Below, in pieces: positions 43,918 through 54,727 of a stretch of DNA of 64,000 nt. Source of the DNA: Ichthyophis bannanicus (lineage: Eukaryota > Chordata > Amphibia > Gymnophiona > Ichthyophiidae); contig CM066037.1 of the NCBI GenBank assembly GCA_033557465.1, forward strand, positions 204,289,156 through 204,353,155, read 5' to 3'. Numbering within the stretch: the stretch's first letter is position 1; every line of letters begins with the position of its first letter. Under the pieces are notes generated by a model, which saw only the letters and a list, made by a program, of their open reading frames with translations, was not told where the DNA came from and did no database searches. Both the position numbers and the translations under genes were made by a program.

Positions 43918-45430
43918 AAGAAGCCCATGAGGGCGGCGTCGTTGGATGCCTCCAATCACCCTGGGCCCTTGAAGGTCAGGTCGCGAAGTCCTGACCGCTG
44001 CCCCGGGTCCTCGGAGTCTGAGCGGCCTGCGAAGATACCTCGCATAGAGCCGGAGACGCTGTGGCGGGTAAGTGCTGTTGTCCTTGTGGATTCCCCTCAG
44101 GAGTAGCCGGCATCAGATCTTACGATGTCGGGGCCCGAACCGGAGGCTGCGGAGTCTTCTGAGCTCGGTCTCAGGATGATGGCCCTGGAGCGCACAGCAT
44201 GTCTGTCTTCATGGAGCAGCAGCGGGCACTGATAGCCGGTCTCACTGGTCCATCCGCCCCAACCACTGGGACCTCGACATCCAAGTCGACCCCGGAGGCT
44301 GAGCCGATCCTCGAGACTCTTTGGACTCGAGTCGATTCTCGGCCAAGGTCTCCCTCGACCTTCCACTCAGGACCGAGGTTGTCGACGCCGGTGCTCTTGG
44401 CATCGGGGCGGTTGGGGCCGAAGCCTTCGCGGCCGAAGCCCCTCAATTCCTCCTCGGAGGGATCGGCGTGGGAGACAGAAGATGGAGTCCCTGGACACCC
44501 ATCGGACTCACCGGGTTCGAAACCCTGGAGAAGGTCCCTTCTGGAGCATACCCGGTTCTCGGACTTTGTCAGGGACATGGCCAAGGCTTTGGCATTCCCA
44601 GCGGATACTGAGGAGGAGCCTCGAGCTGAAGAGCTCGAGGCCCTCTAGTATGACTTTCCCCCGAGGGAAGCCTTTACTGGCCGGTTCCTCCTGTGCTGGA
44701 ACGGCTGATGCTCTGCATGTGGGAGTAACTGGCCTTGATGCCAGTTCTCAGCAAGCGGGTCGATTCCATCTATCGAGTCCATAAGATTCCTGGGTTCCAA
44801 AAGGCACAGCTGCCGCACAACTCCATGGTTGTGGAATCGGCCATGCATAGGCTCAAGAGCCAAAAAACGCACTCCTCTGTGCCTCCTGGCTGGGAGGCCC
44901 GGAAAGGCTCGATGCTGTCATGCCATGTCCAAACCTACCAGCTATACATGGGCATGTACTTGAGGGACCTGGCAAAGGAGATTGCCGGGTTCTCAGCTGG
45001 CCTCTCCAAGGCACCCTTGCAGCGCTTCAATGCCATGTCCACTGGGATTTGGGAGTGCTCGAAGTTCATATCTCGAGCGGCCTATGATGGCTTTGAGGCT
45101 TCGGCCCGAGTAGCTGCGGCCGGCATTGGTGCACGCCGCCAGGCCTGGCTAATGTCATCGGATCTGGAGCCATGGGTTCAGGACAAGTTGGTCAATGTCC
45201 CTTGCCGAGGTGACAACCTCTTTGGCAAACACATGACTTGAGAAGAACGCTGAGCTCGAGTCCGAGTACTTGACCCGGACAAGACTCTCAAAGAAGACTC
45301 CTGCCCCTTCTAAGAAGAAGGACTCGGGTAAAAAGCCCTTTTTCACGAGGAAGGGTACTGCTTACCGCAACTACCCCCACTTACCAAGCTTCCCCAGCTC
45401 CCCAACATGGGCAGCAGGTCAAGAGACGGG
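43918..45430 (+). pseudogene. DIRS Gag remnant, copy G
   Basis: It shows the FMEQQRALIAGL and STPEAEPILET blocks (44214-44320), the FVRDMAKALAF block near 44563 and the best preserved C-terminal part at 44735-45241 (MYLRDLAKEI, DLEPWVQDKL). It has several frameshifts. Confidence 0.75.
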
Positions 45431-45529
45431 GGCATGGCATGCGTAAGCAGAAGACCCCCAGGCACTGGCTCCTACCCAGCCGGGAGGGGGGTTTTGACTC
45501 CCAATGCATAGTCTCTCTTCCGCCATTGG

Positions 45530-46535
45530 TAAGACCATGCTCACGAGGCAGGCTAACCCTGTATGCTCACAGGTGGCCAGCCATCACCTCGTATATCTGG
45601 GTCCTGCAAATAGTCCAAAGGGGCTATTTGCTTCACTTCAGCCAGATACCACCCTCCTTCTTTCCAGGAGAGCCTCTCAGACCCCCTCTTCACAGGGACC
45701 TCCTCTTGCAGGAGTTGGCAGGTCTTCTAGAGGATCAGGCGGTGGAACCGGTGCACCACCACCTGCAGGGCAAGGGCTTCTACTCCAGGTATTTTCTCAT
45801 ACCAAAGAGAACAGGAGGCCTCCGACCCATCCTCGACCTAAGAAACTTAAACAAGTTCCTGGTGAAGAAACAATTCAAGATGCTTTCCCTTGGAATATTG
45901 CTGCCTTACCTCCACCAGAGAGATTGGCTATGCTCCTTAGACCTGAAGGATGCCTACTCACATCCTCATACATCCAGACCACAGAGAATATCTGGGATTT
46001 GTAGTGGGAGGAAAACACTTCCAATACAGGGTTCTACCCTTTGGCCTAGCCTCTGCTCCCAGAGTGTTTACAAAATGCTTGGTTGTAGTGGTGGCCTTCC
46101 TCAGAAGTCAAGGAATTTTTGTCTTCCCTTACCTGGACGACTGGCTCATCAGGGGCCAGTCGCCTCAGGAGACCCAACAGGCTACCTTTCACACTATCAA
46201 CCTGTTGCAATGTCTAGGCATGGTCATAAACCATGCAAAGTCTACTTTGCTTCCCACTCAAAACTTAGAGTTCATAAGAGCAAGATTGGACACCCTTCAG
46301 ACGAAGGCTTACCTGCCGGAGGACAGGGCACAGAGGCTGCTAGCACTGACACAACAGTTCAGGCGCAGGTCTCAAGTCTCAGCGAGACACTTCTTACGCC
46401 TCCTGGGCCACATGGCCTCCATGGTGCATGTGACCCCAAATGCCCATCTCCACATGAGAACAGCTCAGTGGTGCCTCAGGGATCAGTGGAGACAAGCCAC
46501 TGGCAGCCTCGGAGACAGGATAACAGTATCCAGGC
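45530..46535 (+). pseudogene. DIRS reverse transcriptase and RNase H first part, copy G
   Basis: RT is nearly whole: SLDLKDAYSH (motif A, then a frameshift near 45955), PFGLASAPRVF (B) and YLDDWLIRGQ (C, about 46130-46160). The connection to RNase H continues to 46535, where the retrovirus is inserted. Confidence 0.82.
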
Positions 46536-47002
46536 TGTCAGCATACATTTCATGCAGCTTTGGACTCTGGTGATTTCAGTCTCCAAAGGTAATAGAACAG
46601 TTTACAAGATGAGATTAACTCTGACCCCCTGGTGATTTCAGTCTCCAAGGCCTGTCTGAAGCCCCTCCTTGCTAAATCAAGAATGGCAGACCTTAAAGGG
46701 AGTGGCTAGCAGACCTCAAGGGGAAGGGCTGGAGAGGATTCAATTCACTATAAAGGACAGAAACACTTACTCTCTCTCTCTCTCTTCCACCATCCATCGG
46801 ACATGAAGGACAGGTGGCTCTGATAATCAATTCCCTTCACCCCTCCCCCGCTCTCTCTCTCTCTCTCTCCCTTGCCATGAGGCTCTAAACACATGTTCTG
46901 GCCTATCTCTCTCTCACACTTCACACATGCACATGCACACACAGATTCATTGATGCACACTGAAACAGAAACAGCTCTGTAACAATCACTATATACCTCT
47001 GT
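46536..47002 (+). repeat. Retroviral LTR, truncated, inverted orientation (left end)
   Basis: It is the reverse complement of the U3 and adjoining part of the right LTR. By eye about four substitutions, a 6-base tandem gain and CT-run length changes separate the two. Homology stops after ATATACCTCTGTT. About the last 140 bases of the LTR are missing. It joins env directly. Confidence 0.85.
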
Positions 47003-47790
47003 TGGGAGCAATCGAAAAAGAAACATTCTGGGGAAAGAACAGATGAAAACAAAAGTGTCCAGCTCCAAGGTAATACAAACTGTGTGAGGTAGTCAGGGAA
47101 TATGAGAGCTTAACAGTCAGGGAGCAAGAGGAGTAATTGTTCCAGCAGGAGGTTTCAGCCTCTGTAAACTGGTGAGGTTGACACTTGAACTGAAATGTAG
47201 TCTGCTCACACAAACTGGGGTCCATCGGCTTGAATGAAGTCCAGGTGTCGTCCAGTGGCTGCACCCATGTGAGATGGTCCACAGGATACATAAGCATATT
47301 ATCAAACTGCACCCCAATATTAACAATAGGATAAATAACTGTGTGTTGTCCTGACCATGGGATCAAAGTACAGATAGAGCAGCCTTGTGGTGAACAAATG
47401 GGATATCAAGGTGAGCTATAGCAAATTCAGGTATTTTGGTACTAGCCATATGAATGAGAGATGGTGGCCAGTGTCCTAACTTAGCAGTGATCAGAATTTC
47501 CTTTAGTATAGTAATAAGCTCGATCTGTACTTGATCACAGGCAAGAGCCCAGGAAATATTCTTTCCCAATCTATATTCTGCATGTGCTAAGGTAACAATT
47601 TTCTGTTCTATAATGGGAGATATAAGAGCAAAGGTATCTACAACTACATTGGACAGTTTAGAGGAAGCTTCATTAATAATATGTTGTGAGGTAAAACCAT
47701 CAGCAGCATGCTGAGCAGTGGATCCCATTTTATTACGGAGCACCTCTATATCAATTATATTAAGGGCACCCAGTGCAGTCCCTGTGCCAC
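47003..47790 (-). pseudogene. Retroviral env, transmembrane part, frameshifted and truncated
   Basis: After the cleavage site the frame shifts near 47795, and a Gly/Ala/Leu-rich segment that could be a fusion peptide follows. A helical stretch runs to about 47390, where a second frameshift occurs. The last segment runs into the inverted LTR, so the C-terminal anchor and tail are not present in normal form. No CX6CC motif is evident. Confidence 0.68.
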
Positions 47791-48516
47791 CTAAAATTGT
47801 ATCAATTCACGTTTGTGTCGAAATTGCTTGGCTCGGGGTGTTACTGACTGCATATCAAACCAAGTATTGAGCATTTGTATGTGGTTGGCAACAAACTGAG
47901 AGCAATTTGGATATTTGTGAGTAACTAGAAACAATTTGGGAAATAGATGCCAAGTAAGAAAATGGTATTCCACATCATATAAAACATTGTGTGGTGCATC
48001 ATATTTAATCTGAAAGGGATGTCCTTCCTGAAATGGGTGGATATCAGAAAGGTAGAGTACAGGAGGAGCAGAAGTGGTGGTAGGTAAACAAGATACATCC
48101 AAAAGGAATGAAGTCTCAGTGATGTGCTGTTGATCACTCACAACCCATGTATAAGTTATTTTCCAGGTACCTCTGTCCTGACAGGAAATATTGTACAAAC
48201 TCATAGCAGGAGGACCTAGAAAGTAACGTTCTGGGCGTGCCCTCAATTCTTGTGTCCTTTCTAGAGAAGTGGAAACTGGTGTCTCCCACTGTACTTGAGT
48301 GATGTTTAATGAATAGAACACTGGCTTGTCCTGTACCGAACAGAAACTCAGGATGACCAGATCCTTTCCTTCCGGGAAAGGTGGGGGTATTTCTTGGTAG
48401 CGATACACTCCACCTGTGGAGTTAGCCCAGCCAATCGTGCATATTTGGATGATAGTTCCTGTAATGAGACTTGAGTAGAAGAGAGCAGATACCAGAACAA
48501 CAGGAAACCGAGACAT
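47791..48516 (-). pseudogene. Retroviral env, surface part
   Basis: The open frame of 241 codons starts with a hydrophobic signal-peptide-like segment (residues about 4-25). It contains several N-X-S/T sites and cysteines and ends with a furin-type RHKR just before the frame breaks. Surface subunits bind host receptors; no receptor can be inferred. The length is short for a surface subunit. Confidence 0.72.
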
Positions 48517-48749
48517 AATAAAAGCAAACTTGTTTCACTCTACTAGGGAGTAAACTAATGCTCCCCACTTATACTATGTAACAACAAAACACACACAAAA
48601 AAAAAAATTTCTACTACTTATTTACATAACTATTAAACACATGTACAGCAGGAGTAACTAGTTACCGTCCTTAAGCGACTTTTGTTCAGAAAGCAGCTGT
48701 CCGTGCTGTCTTCAGGTGGTATCTGAAAACAAAGACTGATAAAACACAT

Positions 48750-48900
48750 ATTACCCATATGGTTTTAACTGGGTGATGTGTTTCCAGTACTGCTGGTTGT
48801 CAGGCATTAGGATCTGGTATAGGCTTGGGCCTAAGGTATCAGTAACTAAGTACGGTCCCTCCCACTGTGCAGTTCCAAAGGGGAGGTTTGGTCTAGGTCT
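48750..48900 (-). pseudogene. Retroviral integrase C-terminal end
   Basis: The minus strand encodes a WEGPYLVTD block followed by HITQLKPYG and a stop, typical of the C-terminal domain of retroviral integrases at the end of pol. It lies directly after a truncated RT in a different frame, so most of RT, RNase H and integrase are deleted. Confidence 0.7.
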
Positions 48901-49369
48901 CATCTCTGCAAGACACTAGTGACAGGGCTTCCTTCATGTATTCATGAAATATTGATGGGGAATCCTTATATCCCTGTGGAAGCACAGTCCATGCACACTG
49001 TTTCGGCCAGGCTGGTGAATTGCATGTGGAAGAAATAGGTCTAATCAGACCCCTCTCCTCCAGTATCTTCACAATTTTAGTCACTGGTTCTATAGCCTGA
49101 TGAGGTACTGGGTATTGCTTCTGTGGTGGAGGATCCTCACCTTCCAACAGTATTTCTGTGTGCATTTTCCCACAATCTAACTTGTCTTGAGCCCAGACTG
49201 GAATATCAGCCACTTCTGAGGGAATTACACACAGATCATACTGCTGAGCTGCCTTGGTGCACTGAGTTGCTAACTGCATGGGAATGACTTCATGCACTAA
49301 AGTTTTAGAAGCACTTGAAGTTCCTGAATACTGCCACAATTTAAGATTAGCCATATCCACCACCAAATT
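48893..49369 (-). pseudogene. Retroviral RT, N-terminal part with internal deletion
   Basis: The typical opening of RT (QYPVPHQAIEPV and LEERGLIRP) is present. From SPAW it jumps to WTVLPQGYKDSPSIF, a block that lies well downstream in intact retroviral RTs, so the catalytic core before it is deleted. It is separated from the protease by one stop at about 49370-49372. Confidence 0.78.
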
Positions 49370-49372
49370 TAA

Positions 49373-49690
49373 CTAGTTGAGAACATCAATTCCAATTATT
49401 TCTTTTGGTGTGTTCACTATAGTGGAGGCAGTGGTTTCCAACATTTCCTTATTTTGTTCATTGTGCACAGGGATACCCCATTTAACTGGGATAGCCACAC
49501 ATTTGGAAGCTGTGTCATTAATTCCTTGAATTTCATAAATTTCCATGTTTTTCTGATCTGCAGTGGGAGAAGCTCTGTTAGTAAATTTAGCTAATTTATC
49601 CTGACCCCCTATTCTGCTGATAACATTGGGGCGTGCACAAGAGTCCAGTATCAAGGGTGTTACAAGCCTTAAATTGTGTCCTGGGCCTGT
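49373..49690 (-). pseudogene. Retroviral protease
   Basis: An LILDSCA motif stands where aspartic proteases have D(S/T)GA, and IIGIDVL matches the usual G-R/D-D/N-like C-terminal block. The active-site Gly is Cys, so this copy is unlikely to be active. The CR1 at 49691-51800 separates it from the upstream pol start. Confidence 0.7.
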
Positions 49691-51731
49691 AGTGGGATGG
49701 GAACAGCTGGGGGATGTAGAAAAACAGTGGGCAAAACTGAAAGGGAGTATTTTAAGGGCAACCAACCTTTTTGTTAAAATGGTAAATAAAGGCAAAAGGA
49801 ACAGGAGACCACTATGGTTTTCGAAGGAAGTAGCTGAAAAAGTGAAGAAAAAGAGGGAGGCCTTCATGAAATACAAGAGATCACAGAGAGCAGAAGACAG
49901 GCATCTGTATTTGGAAAAACATAGAGAAGCTAGCAAAGTAGTCAAGAAGGCAAAGATTCAAAAGGAGGAGGAAATAGCCAATGCAATAAAATGGGGGGAT
50001 AAGACATTTTTCAGATATATTAGTGAGAAGAGGAAGAGCAAAAGTGGTATTGTCAGACTCAAGGGTGCAGGGGGGGAATATGTAGAAGCTGATAAGGATA
50101 AAGCGGAATTGCTTAACAAATATTTTTGTTCTGTGTTCACAGATGAAGAACCAGGAGCAGGACCTCAGAAAACACCCACAAATAAGAACAGAAGCGAGGG
50201 ACATCTTGAACTATTTTCAGAAGACTGTGTTCGTGAGAAACTAGTTCAACTTAAAGTAGACAAAGCGATGGGACCGGATGGGATACACCCTAGAATACTG
50301 AGGGAACTTGGGGACGTTCTAGCAGCTCCACTGACTGACCTTTTCAATGCCTCGTTGGAGTCAGGAGTGGTGCCAAAGGACTGGAGAGAGGCTCATGTGG
50401 TGCCTTTACACAAAAGCGGAAGTAAGGATGTGGTTGAAAACTACAGGCCGGTTAGTTTAACTTCGGTGGCGAGTAAATTATTGGAAACGCTGCTGAAAGA
50501 GAAAATAGTGAGGTTTCTGGAGTCCAGCGGATTACAGGATCCGAGGCAGCATGGATTCACCAGAGGCAGGTCTTGTCAGACAAATCTGATTGATTTTTTT
50601 GACTGGGTGACCAGGGAGTTGGACCGAGGGAGAGCTCTAGATGTGGTGTATTTAGATTTCCGTAAAGCCTTTGACACTGTTCCTCACAGGCGACTTATAA
50701 ACAAACTGAGCACCCTAGGGATGGACCCTAAAGTTACTGCATGGGTTAGAAATTGGTTGGGTGGGAGGCGACAAAGAGTACAAGTAAATGGAGCTCACTC
50801 TGAGGAGAAGGATGTTACCAGTGGTGTGCCCCAGGGATCTGTCCTTGGTCTGATTCTTTTTAACATCTTTGTTAGTGATATAGCGGAAGGGCTGTCTGGT
50901 AAGGTTTGCCTCTTTGCGGATGATACCAAAATCTGCAATAGAGTAGACACCCAGGAAGGGGTAGATAACATGAGGAGGGATCTAGCTAAGCTTGAAGAAT
51001 GGTCTAGAATTTGGCAGCTGGGATTTAATGTTAAAAAATGTAAGGTCATGCATTTGGGCTGCAGCAATCCAAGGGAGCAATACAGTATAGGAGGTGAAGT
51101 ACTTTTGTCCACTAAAGAAGAGCGGGACCTAGGCGTGGTTGTGTCTGATGATCTTAAAGTAGCTAAACAGGTAGAAAAGGCGACAGCAAAAGCTAGAAGG
51201 ATGCTTGGGTGCATACGGAGAGGAATGGCTAGCAGAAAAAAGGAGGTGATAATGCCTCTGTATAAGTCTTTGGTGCGACCTCATTTGGAGTATGGTGTGC
51301 AATTCTGGAGACCGCACCTTCAAAAGGATGTGAACAGGATGGAGTCGGTGCAGAGGGTTGCTACCAAAATGATTAATGGGCTTCATTATAAAGCATATGA
51401 GGACAGACTTAAGGATCTTAATATGTACACCTTAGAGGAAAGGCGGGATAGAGGTGATATGATTGAGATGTTTAAATACCTCCATGGCATAAATGTTCAG
51501 GGAGAGAGCCTCTTTCAATTGAAAGCAAGTTCTGCTACGAGGGGACATGGGATGAGGGTGAAGGGAGATAGATTCAGGAGTGATATGCGGAAATATTTCT
51601 TTACGGAAAGAGTAGTGGATCCGTGGAATAGTCTCCCAGTGGAGGTTGTAGAGATGAGGACAGTAACTGAATTCAAGAAAGCATGGGACCAACACAGAGG
51701 ATCTCTAAAGGCAAAAAGTGGACTGTTGTAG
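49691..51731 (+). CDS. CR1 ORF2, RT part, open to its stop
   Basis: The frame is open from the truncation to TAG at 51731, with GPDGI, GFTRGRS, GVPQGSVLG, FADD and the C-terminal CR1 domain. The endonuclease is missing. It has neither of the stops of CR1-1 and serves as the reference for those defects. No start codon of its own is expected; the open frame extends by chance upstream to 49626. Confidence 0.88.
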
Positions 51732-51800
51732 TTGTTATGGAAGGACAGACTAGATAGGCCATGTGGTCTTTTTCTGTCGTCATATTTCTATGTTTCTATG
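49691..51800 (+). mobile_element. CR1 LINE, 5'-truncated, young (CR1-2)
   Basis: It begins inside ORF2 at AGTGGGATGGGAACAG and ends with the CR1 octamer tail. Its sequence is very close to CR1-1. It inserted into the retroviral pol frame with little or no target duplication (at most a base or two). Confidence 0.92.
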
Positions 51801-51918
51801 TATCCATTTCATCATCCAGAGGCTCTGGAATTGAGTCCTCTGCTGAGATAAAGGAGGCAGGCTGGGCTATGAAGGCTTGAGACATTTTGATATCTGAACT
51901 CAAGAGGTCAGGACACTC
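51801..51918 (-). other. Start of retroviral pol frame after the gag stop
   Basis: The gag frame stays open beyond its TAG (51919-51921) to the CR1 insertion, with an ATG at 51885-51883. Past the CR1 the same frame leads into protease. This is the arrangement used by gammaretroviruses for stop-codon readthrough. Confidence 0.6.
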
Positions 51919-53400
51919 CTATGCATTAGCCTTGTGTTTGTCCTGAGCTGCTTGTAAATCCTGTTTTAATTTATCTATTTCTATCTGCAGTATGTGTTTG
52001 TCTTGTTCCCATTTAGTTTTCTCCTTTTCTAGCCCATCTCTCTGTGCTTTGAGCTCCTGAAAAGGAATGTAACCTGAGGAGTTTCTAAAAGTACCTCTGC
52101 CATGTGCTCTCCAAGGTGTGTGTCCTCTGTCTGTGTTTCTTGTGTACTGAGAGGATCCTTCGGCTTGCCACTTCCGTGCTTCTGATACTGTAATGACCTG
52201 CGAGGGCTGGGTCTTCCAAACAGACCCAATTCTGAGCATTAAAGTATTAAAAGGGGTTGCTTCGGGGTCTTCAGAAAATAACAGAAGTTTTTTTGTAATC
52301 TCAGGGGATAGCAATTCTAATAAAAATTCCTTATGCATGCTCTCCCCATAATCTTCTGCCTTGGGCCAGGACTCCTGCTCATTAAGAACTGCTTTTGAAA
52401 TCCAGGCTCTATATGTAAACTGTTCCAGTGTATCATTTGGTAGAGGTGAAATAATTTTAAATACTTGCATTGGGGAACAGTGAAATAGTTTCTCAGTACC
52501 CCTTTTAACCAACTGGTATGGGTGAGTGAGAGAGCCAACTCTATAATAGTGTGGCCCCAGAGCCAAATGCATAAGTCTATCAAAGTCTGATTGTTTTCTT
52601 CTATATTTCCCTAGACCCCAGTGAATCAGAATATCAATTGCCCATTTAGCCCACTGATTTACATTAAGAGGCATAGTGCCAATTTTCTCAACTATTTTTT
52701 CTATATCTCTATCTTTTAAATGTTCCTGCAACATTACTTTAACTGGTGCTTTGAGTTCAGTACTGGGTGCCATGTCTAAGTCATCTGAATTATCCTCCTG
52801 ACAGAGATCCTGATTATTGCTGGGTTCTGGCCGAGATAAACTATCATGAATTTCTTCATGTGATTCATCTGTATTCTTCCCATTTCTAAGTCCAACTGTG
52901 CATACTTTAGTATTCTTTTGTTTGTCAGTAGCTTGTATGCATTGTTGATAGGGTGTGTCATCGGCATAGGGGGCTGAGGGAGTAGTGGGTGTTGGCTTTT
53001 GTCTTCCAGAGGCCAATTGATCCTTAACGTGCCTCAATTCAAGTTTAAGTGCTTCTAATTGCTCACTAACAGTTATAAAATAATTTGTGGCTTGTATCAC
53101 TTGAGTTCTTTGTATAGAGATGCAAATTTGTGCCTCCTCAAGGTCTTTGGTCAATTGGGTACACTGAGAAGTCAGTTCAGTATTGTCCTTTTTCATGATA
53201 ATGAGCCCCCTGCACATGCCTTGGATAAAAAGGCATTTTCTTTTATTTGTTTTCTTTTTGAATTCATGATCATGGTTTAACATTTGTCTTTGAATATTAT
53301 ACCATGATGACTCAGGGAATTCACCTTCAAAGGGACCCCCTTTCCTCTTACAGTATGAAATTAAAATTTTTTTAAGTTCTTTAAAATCAAAGGCTTCCAT
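51919..53400 (-). CDS. Retroviral gag, intact frame
   Basis: The 493-codon frame starts at an ATG (53400) opening MEAFDFKELK. A coiled-coil-like helix lies at residues about 65-135, then a disordered acidic linker. A capsid-like helical part with WAKWAIDILIHWG follows. The C-terminus has an RGHTPWRAHGRG basic block and a second coiled coil. No CCHC zinc knuckle is visible. It ends in TAG with the frame open beyond. Its product would build the particle. Confidence 0.75.
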   Translation of the reverse strand: MEAFDFKELKKILISYCKRKGGPFEGEFPESSWYNIQRQMLNHDHEFKKKTNKRKCLFIQGMCRGLIIMKKDNTELTSQCTQLTKDLEEAQICISIQRTQVIQATNYFITVSEQLEALKLELRHVKDQLASGRQKPTPTTPSAPYADDTPYQQCIQATDKQKNTKVCTVGLRNGKNTDESHEEIHDSLSRPEPSNNQDLCQEDNSDDLDMAPSTELKAPVKVMLQEHLKDRDIEKIVEKIGTMPLNVNQWAKWAIDILIHWGLGKYRRKQSDFDRLMHLALGPHYYRVGSLTHPYQLVKRGTEKLFHCSPMQVFKIISPLPNDTLEQFTYRAWISKAVLNEQESWPKAEDYGESMHKEFLLELLSPEITKKLLLFSEDPEATPFNTLMLRIGSVWKTQPSQVITVSEARKWQAEGSSQYTRNTDRGHTPWRAHGRGTFRNSSGYIPFQELKAQRDGLEKEKTKWEQDKHILQIEIDKLKQDLQAAQDKHKANA

Positions 53401-54099
53401 ATTTGATACTGCAGAAAGGCTGTAGTTGGACTATCTCAAATGTGTAACCTTAGAAGGAGGAATGCTCACTTTTATGAAGAAGTGAGACTTAGAATTATAG
53501 TTGGAATGGTATAAATTTTATGGGTGTTCAGTAAAGAGTACTGGCATAAAGACCACACCTTAAAATTATACCTGAATAAAAAGTGCTTCACACCTTTTTA
53601 ACAGGATGGAAGTTTAGGGTGAAGTTATAGTAAGAAGGGTGTTAGGAGATTAACAGAATTGTTGTATCAATTGCAGCCAGTTTTAAGCCTGCTCTCACTA
53701 AGATAGTTACTGACAGGAGACAGAGAAATAAAAGTTAAAAGGGACAGGAGGTAATAGCTTTATCAGGAAAGATGTATATTGTATTCAATGAGGGACTGTT
53801 TACCTGTGTACCACTTCCAAACTAAATCTGGACTATCTCTCTGTCTTTTCTTAGCAGCTCAAATAATATAGCAAGCCTATACATCAAAATAAGACAATTG
53901 CAAGCCACTCTGTGTGATGTCTTTAAAATTCTAGATGCTTACAGAGCCTTTTGACAATAAAAATCTCACCTTGTCTAACCCACAAAACAAAATTGTAAAT
54001 GGTCACACGGACTTTCGATTCTGTCTCACTCTGTCTGAAATCTACTTAATGTATTATACAAAATTATTACTTACCCAACTGGAGATCTGCTGTGAAATC
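53401..54099 (-). other. Retroviral leader between primer site and gag
   Basis: About 700 bases without a gene. A packaging signal and splice donor should lie here but no specific motif can be named. Confidence 0.5.
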
Positions 54100-54117
54100 C
54101 GAGAAGGCGAGCCCCCA
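54100..54117 (-). promoter_or_regulatory. Primer binding site, tRNA-Pro-like
   Basis: On the minus strand it begins TGGGGGCTCGCC, matching the first 10 bases of the tRNA-Pro primer site used by gammaretroviruses, then diverges. It lies 6 bases after the LTR end. Confidence 0.6.
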
Positions 54118-54123
54118 TAAAGA

Positions 54124-54727
54124 TGTAAGATTTTGTCAGGTCACTTTCCTTTAGGTCCTGGGTTCATTTCACTTCACAGAGGCAGTGGGTCTTGTAATAA
54201 AACAACCAAACAGGTGTGGCTTGGAGAAAGGTTTTTTATGTAGAAATAGGCTTAATACATAGGTATTGAACAGAGGTATATAGTGATTGTTACAGAGCTG
54301 TTTCAGTGTGCATCAATGAATCTGTGTGTGCATGTGCATGTGTGAAGTGTGAGAGAGAGATAGGCCAGAACATGTGTTTAGAGCCTCATGGCAAGGGAGA
54401 GAGAGAGAGAGGGGGAGGGGTGAAGGGAATTGATTATCAGAGCCTCCTGTCCTTCATGTCCGATGGATGGTGGAAGAGAGAGAGAGAGAGAGGAAGTGTT
54501 TCTGTCCTTTATAGTGAATTGAATCCTCTCCAGCCCTTCCCCTTGAGGTCTGCTAGCCACTCCCTTTAAGGTCTGCCATTCTTGATTTAGCAAGGAGGGG
54601 CTTCAGACAGGCCTTGGAGACTGAAATCACCAGGGGGTCAGAGTTAATCTCATCTTGTAAACTGTTCTATTACCTTTGGAGACTGAAATCACCAAAGTCC
54701 AAAGCTGCATGAAAATGTATGCTGACA
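54124..54727 (-). repeat. Retroviral 5' LTR (right end), complete
   Basis: It starts with TGTCAGCATAC and ends with CA at 54125-54124, about 604 bases. U3 contains a CT-rich run and a TATA box. It is followed by the primer binding site, so it is the 5' LTR of the minus-strand provirus. Confidence 0.87.
54508..54513 (-). promoter_or_regulatory. TATA box in the retroviral U3
   Basis: TATAAA in the context CACTATAAAGGACAG on the minus strand lies upstream of the inferred R region. The same box occurs in the inverted left LTR facing plus. Confidence 0.55.

Larger units (their letters stand above)
46536..54727 (-). mobile_element. Endogenous retrovirus with inverted LTRs
   Basis: The 8192-base insert is flanked by the direct repeat CAGGC (46531-46535 and 54728-54732), a retroviral-length target duplication. 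Gag, protease, part of RT, the integrase end and env read on the minus strand. The right LTR (54124-54727) is in the expected minus orientation. The left LTR (46536-47002) is in plus orientation and truncated, so both outer ends are U3 termini (TGTCAG and CTGACA). Most of RT and integrase are deleted. A CR1 interrupts the pol frame. The genes are defective. Confidence 0.88.

Noticed and set aside
46536..47002. Reading the left LTR as an ordinary 3' LTR
   Set aside because: Its orientation is opposite to the right LTR over its whole length; an ordinary 3' LTR would be in the same orientation.
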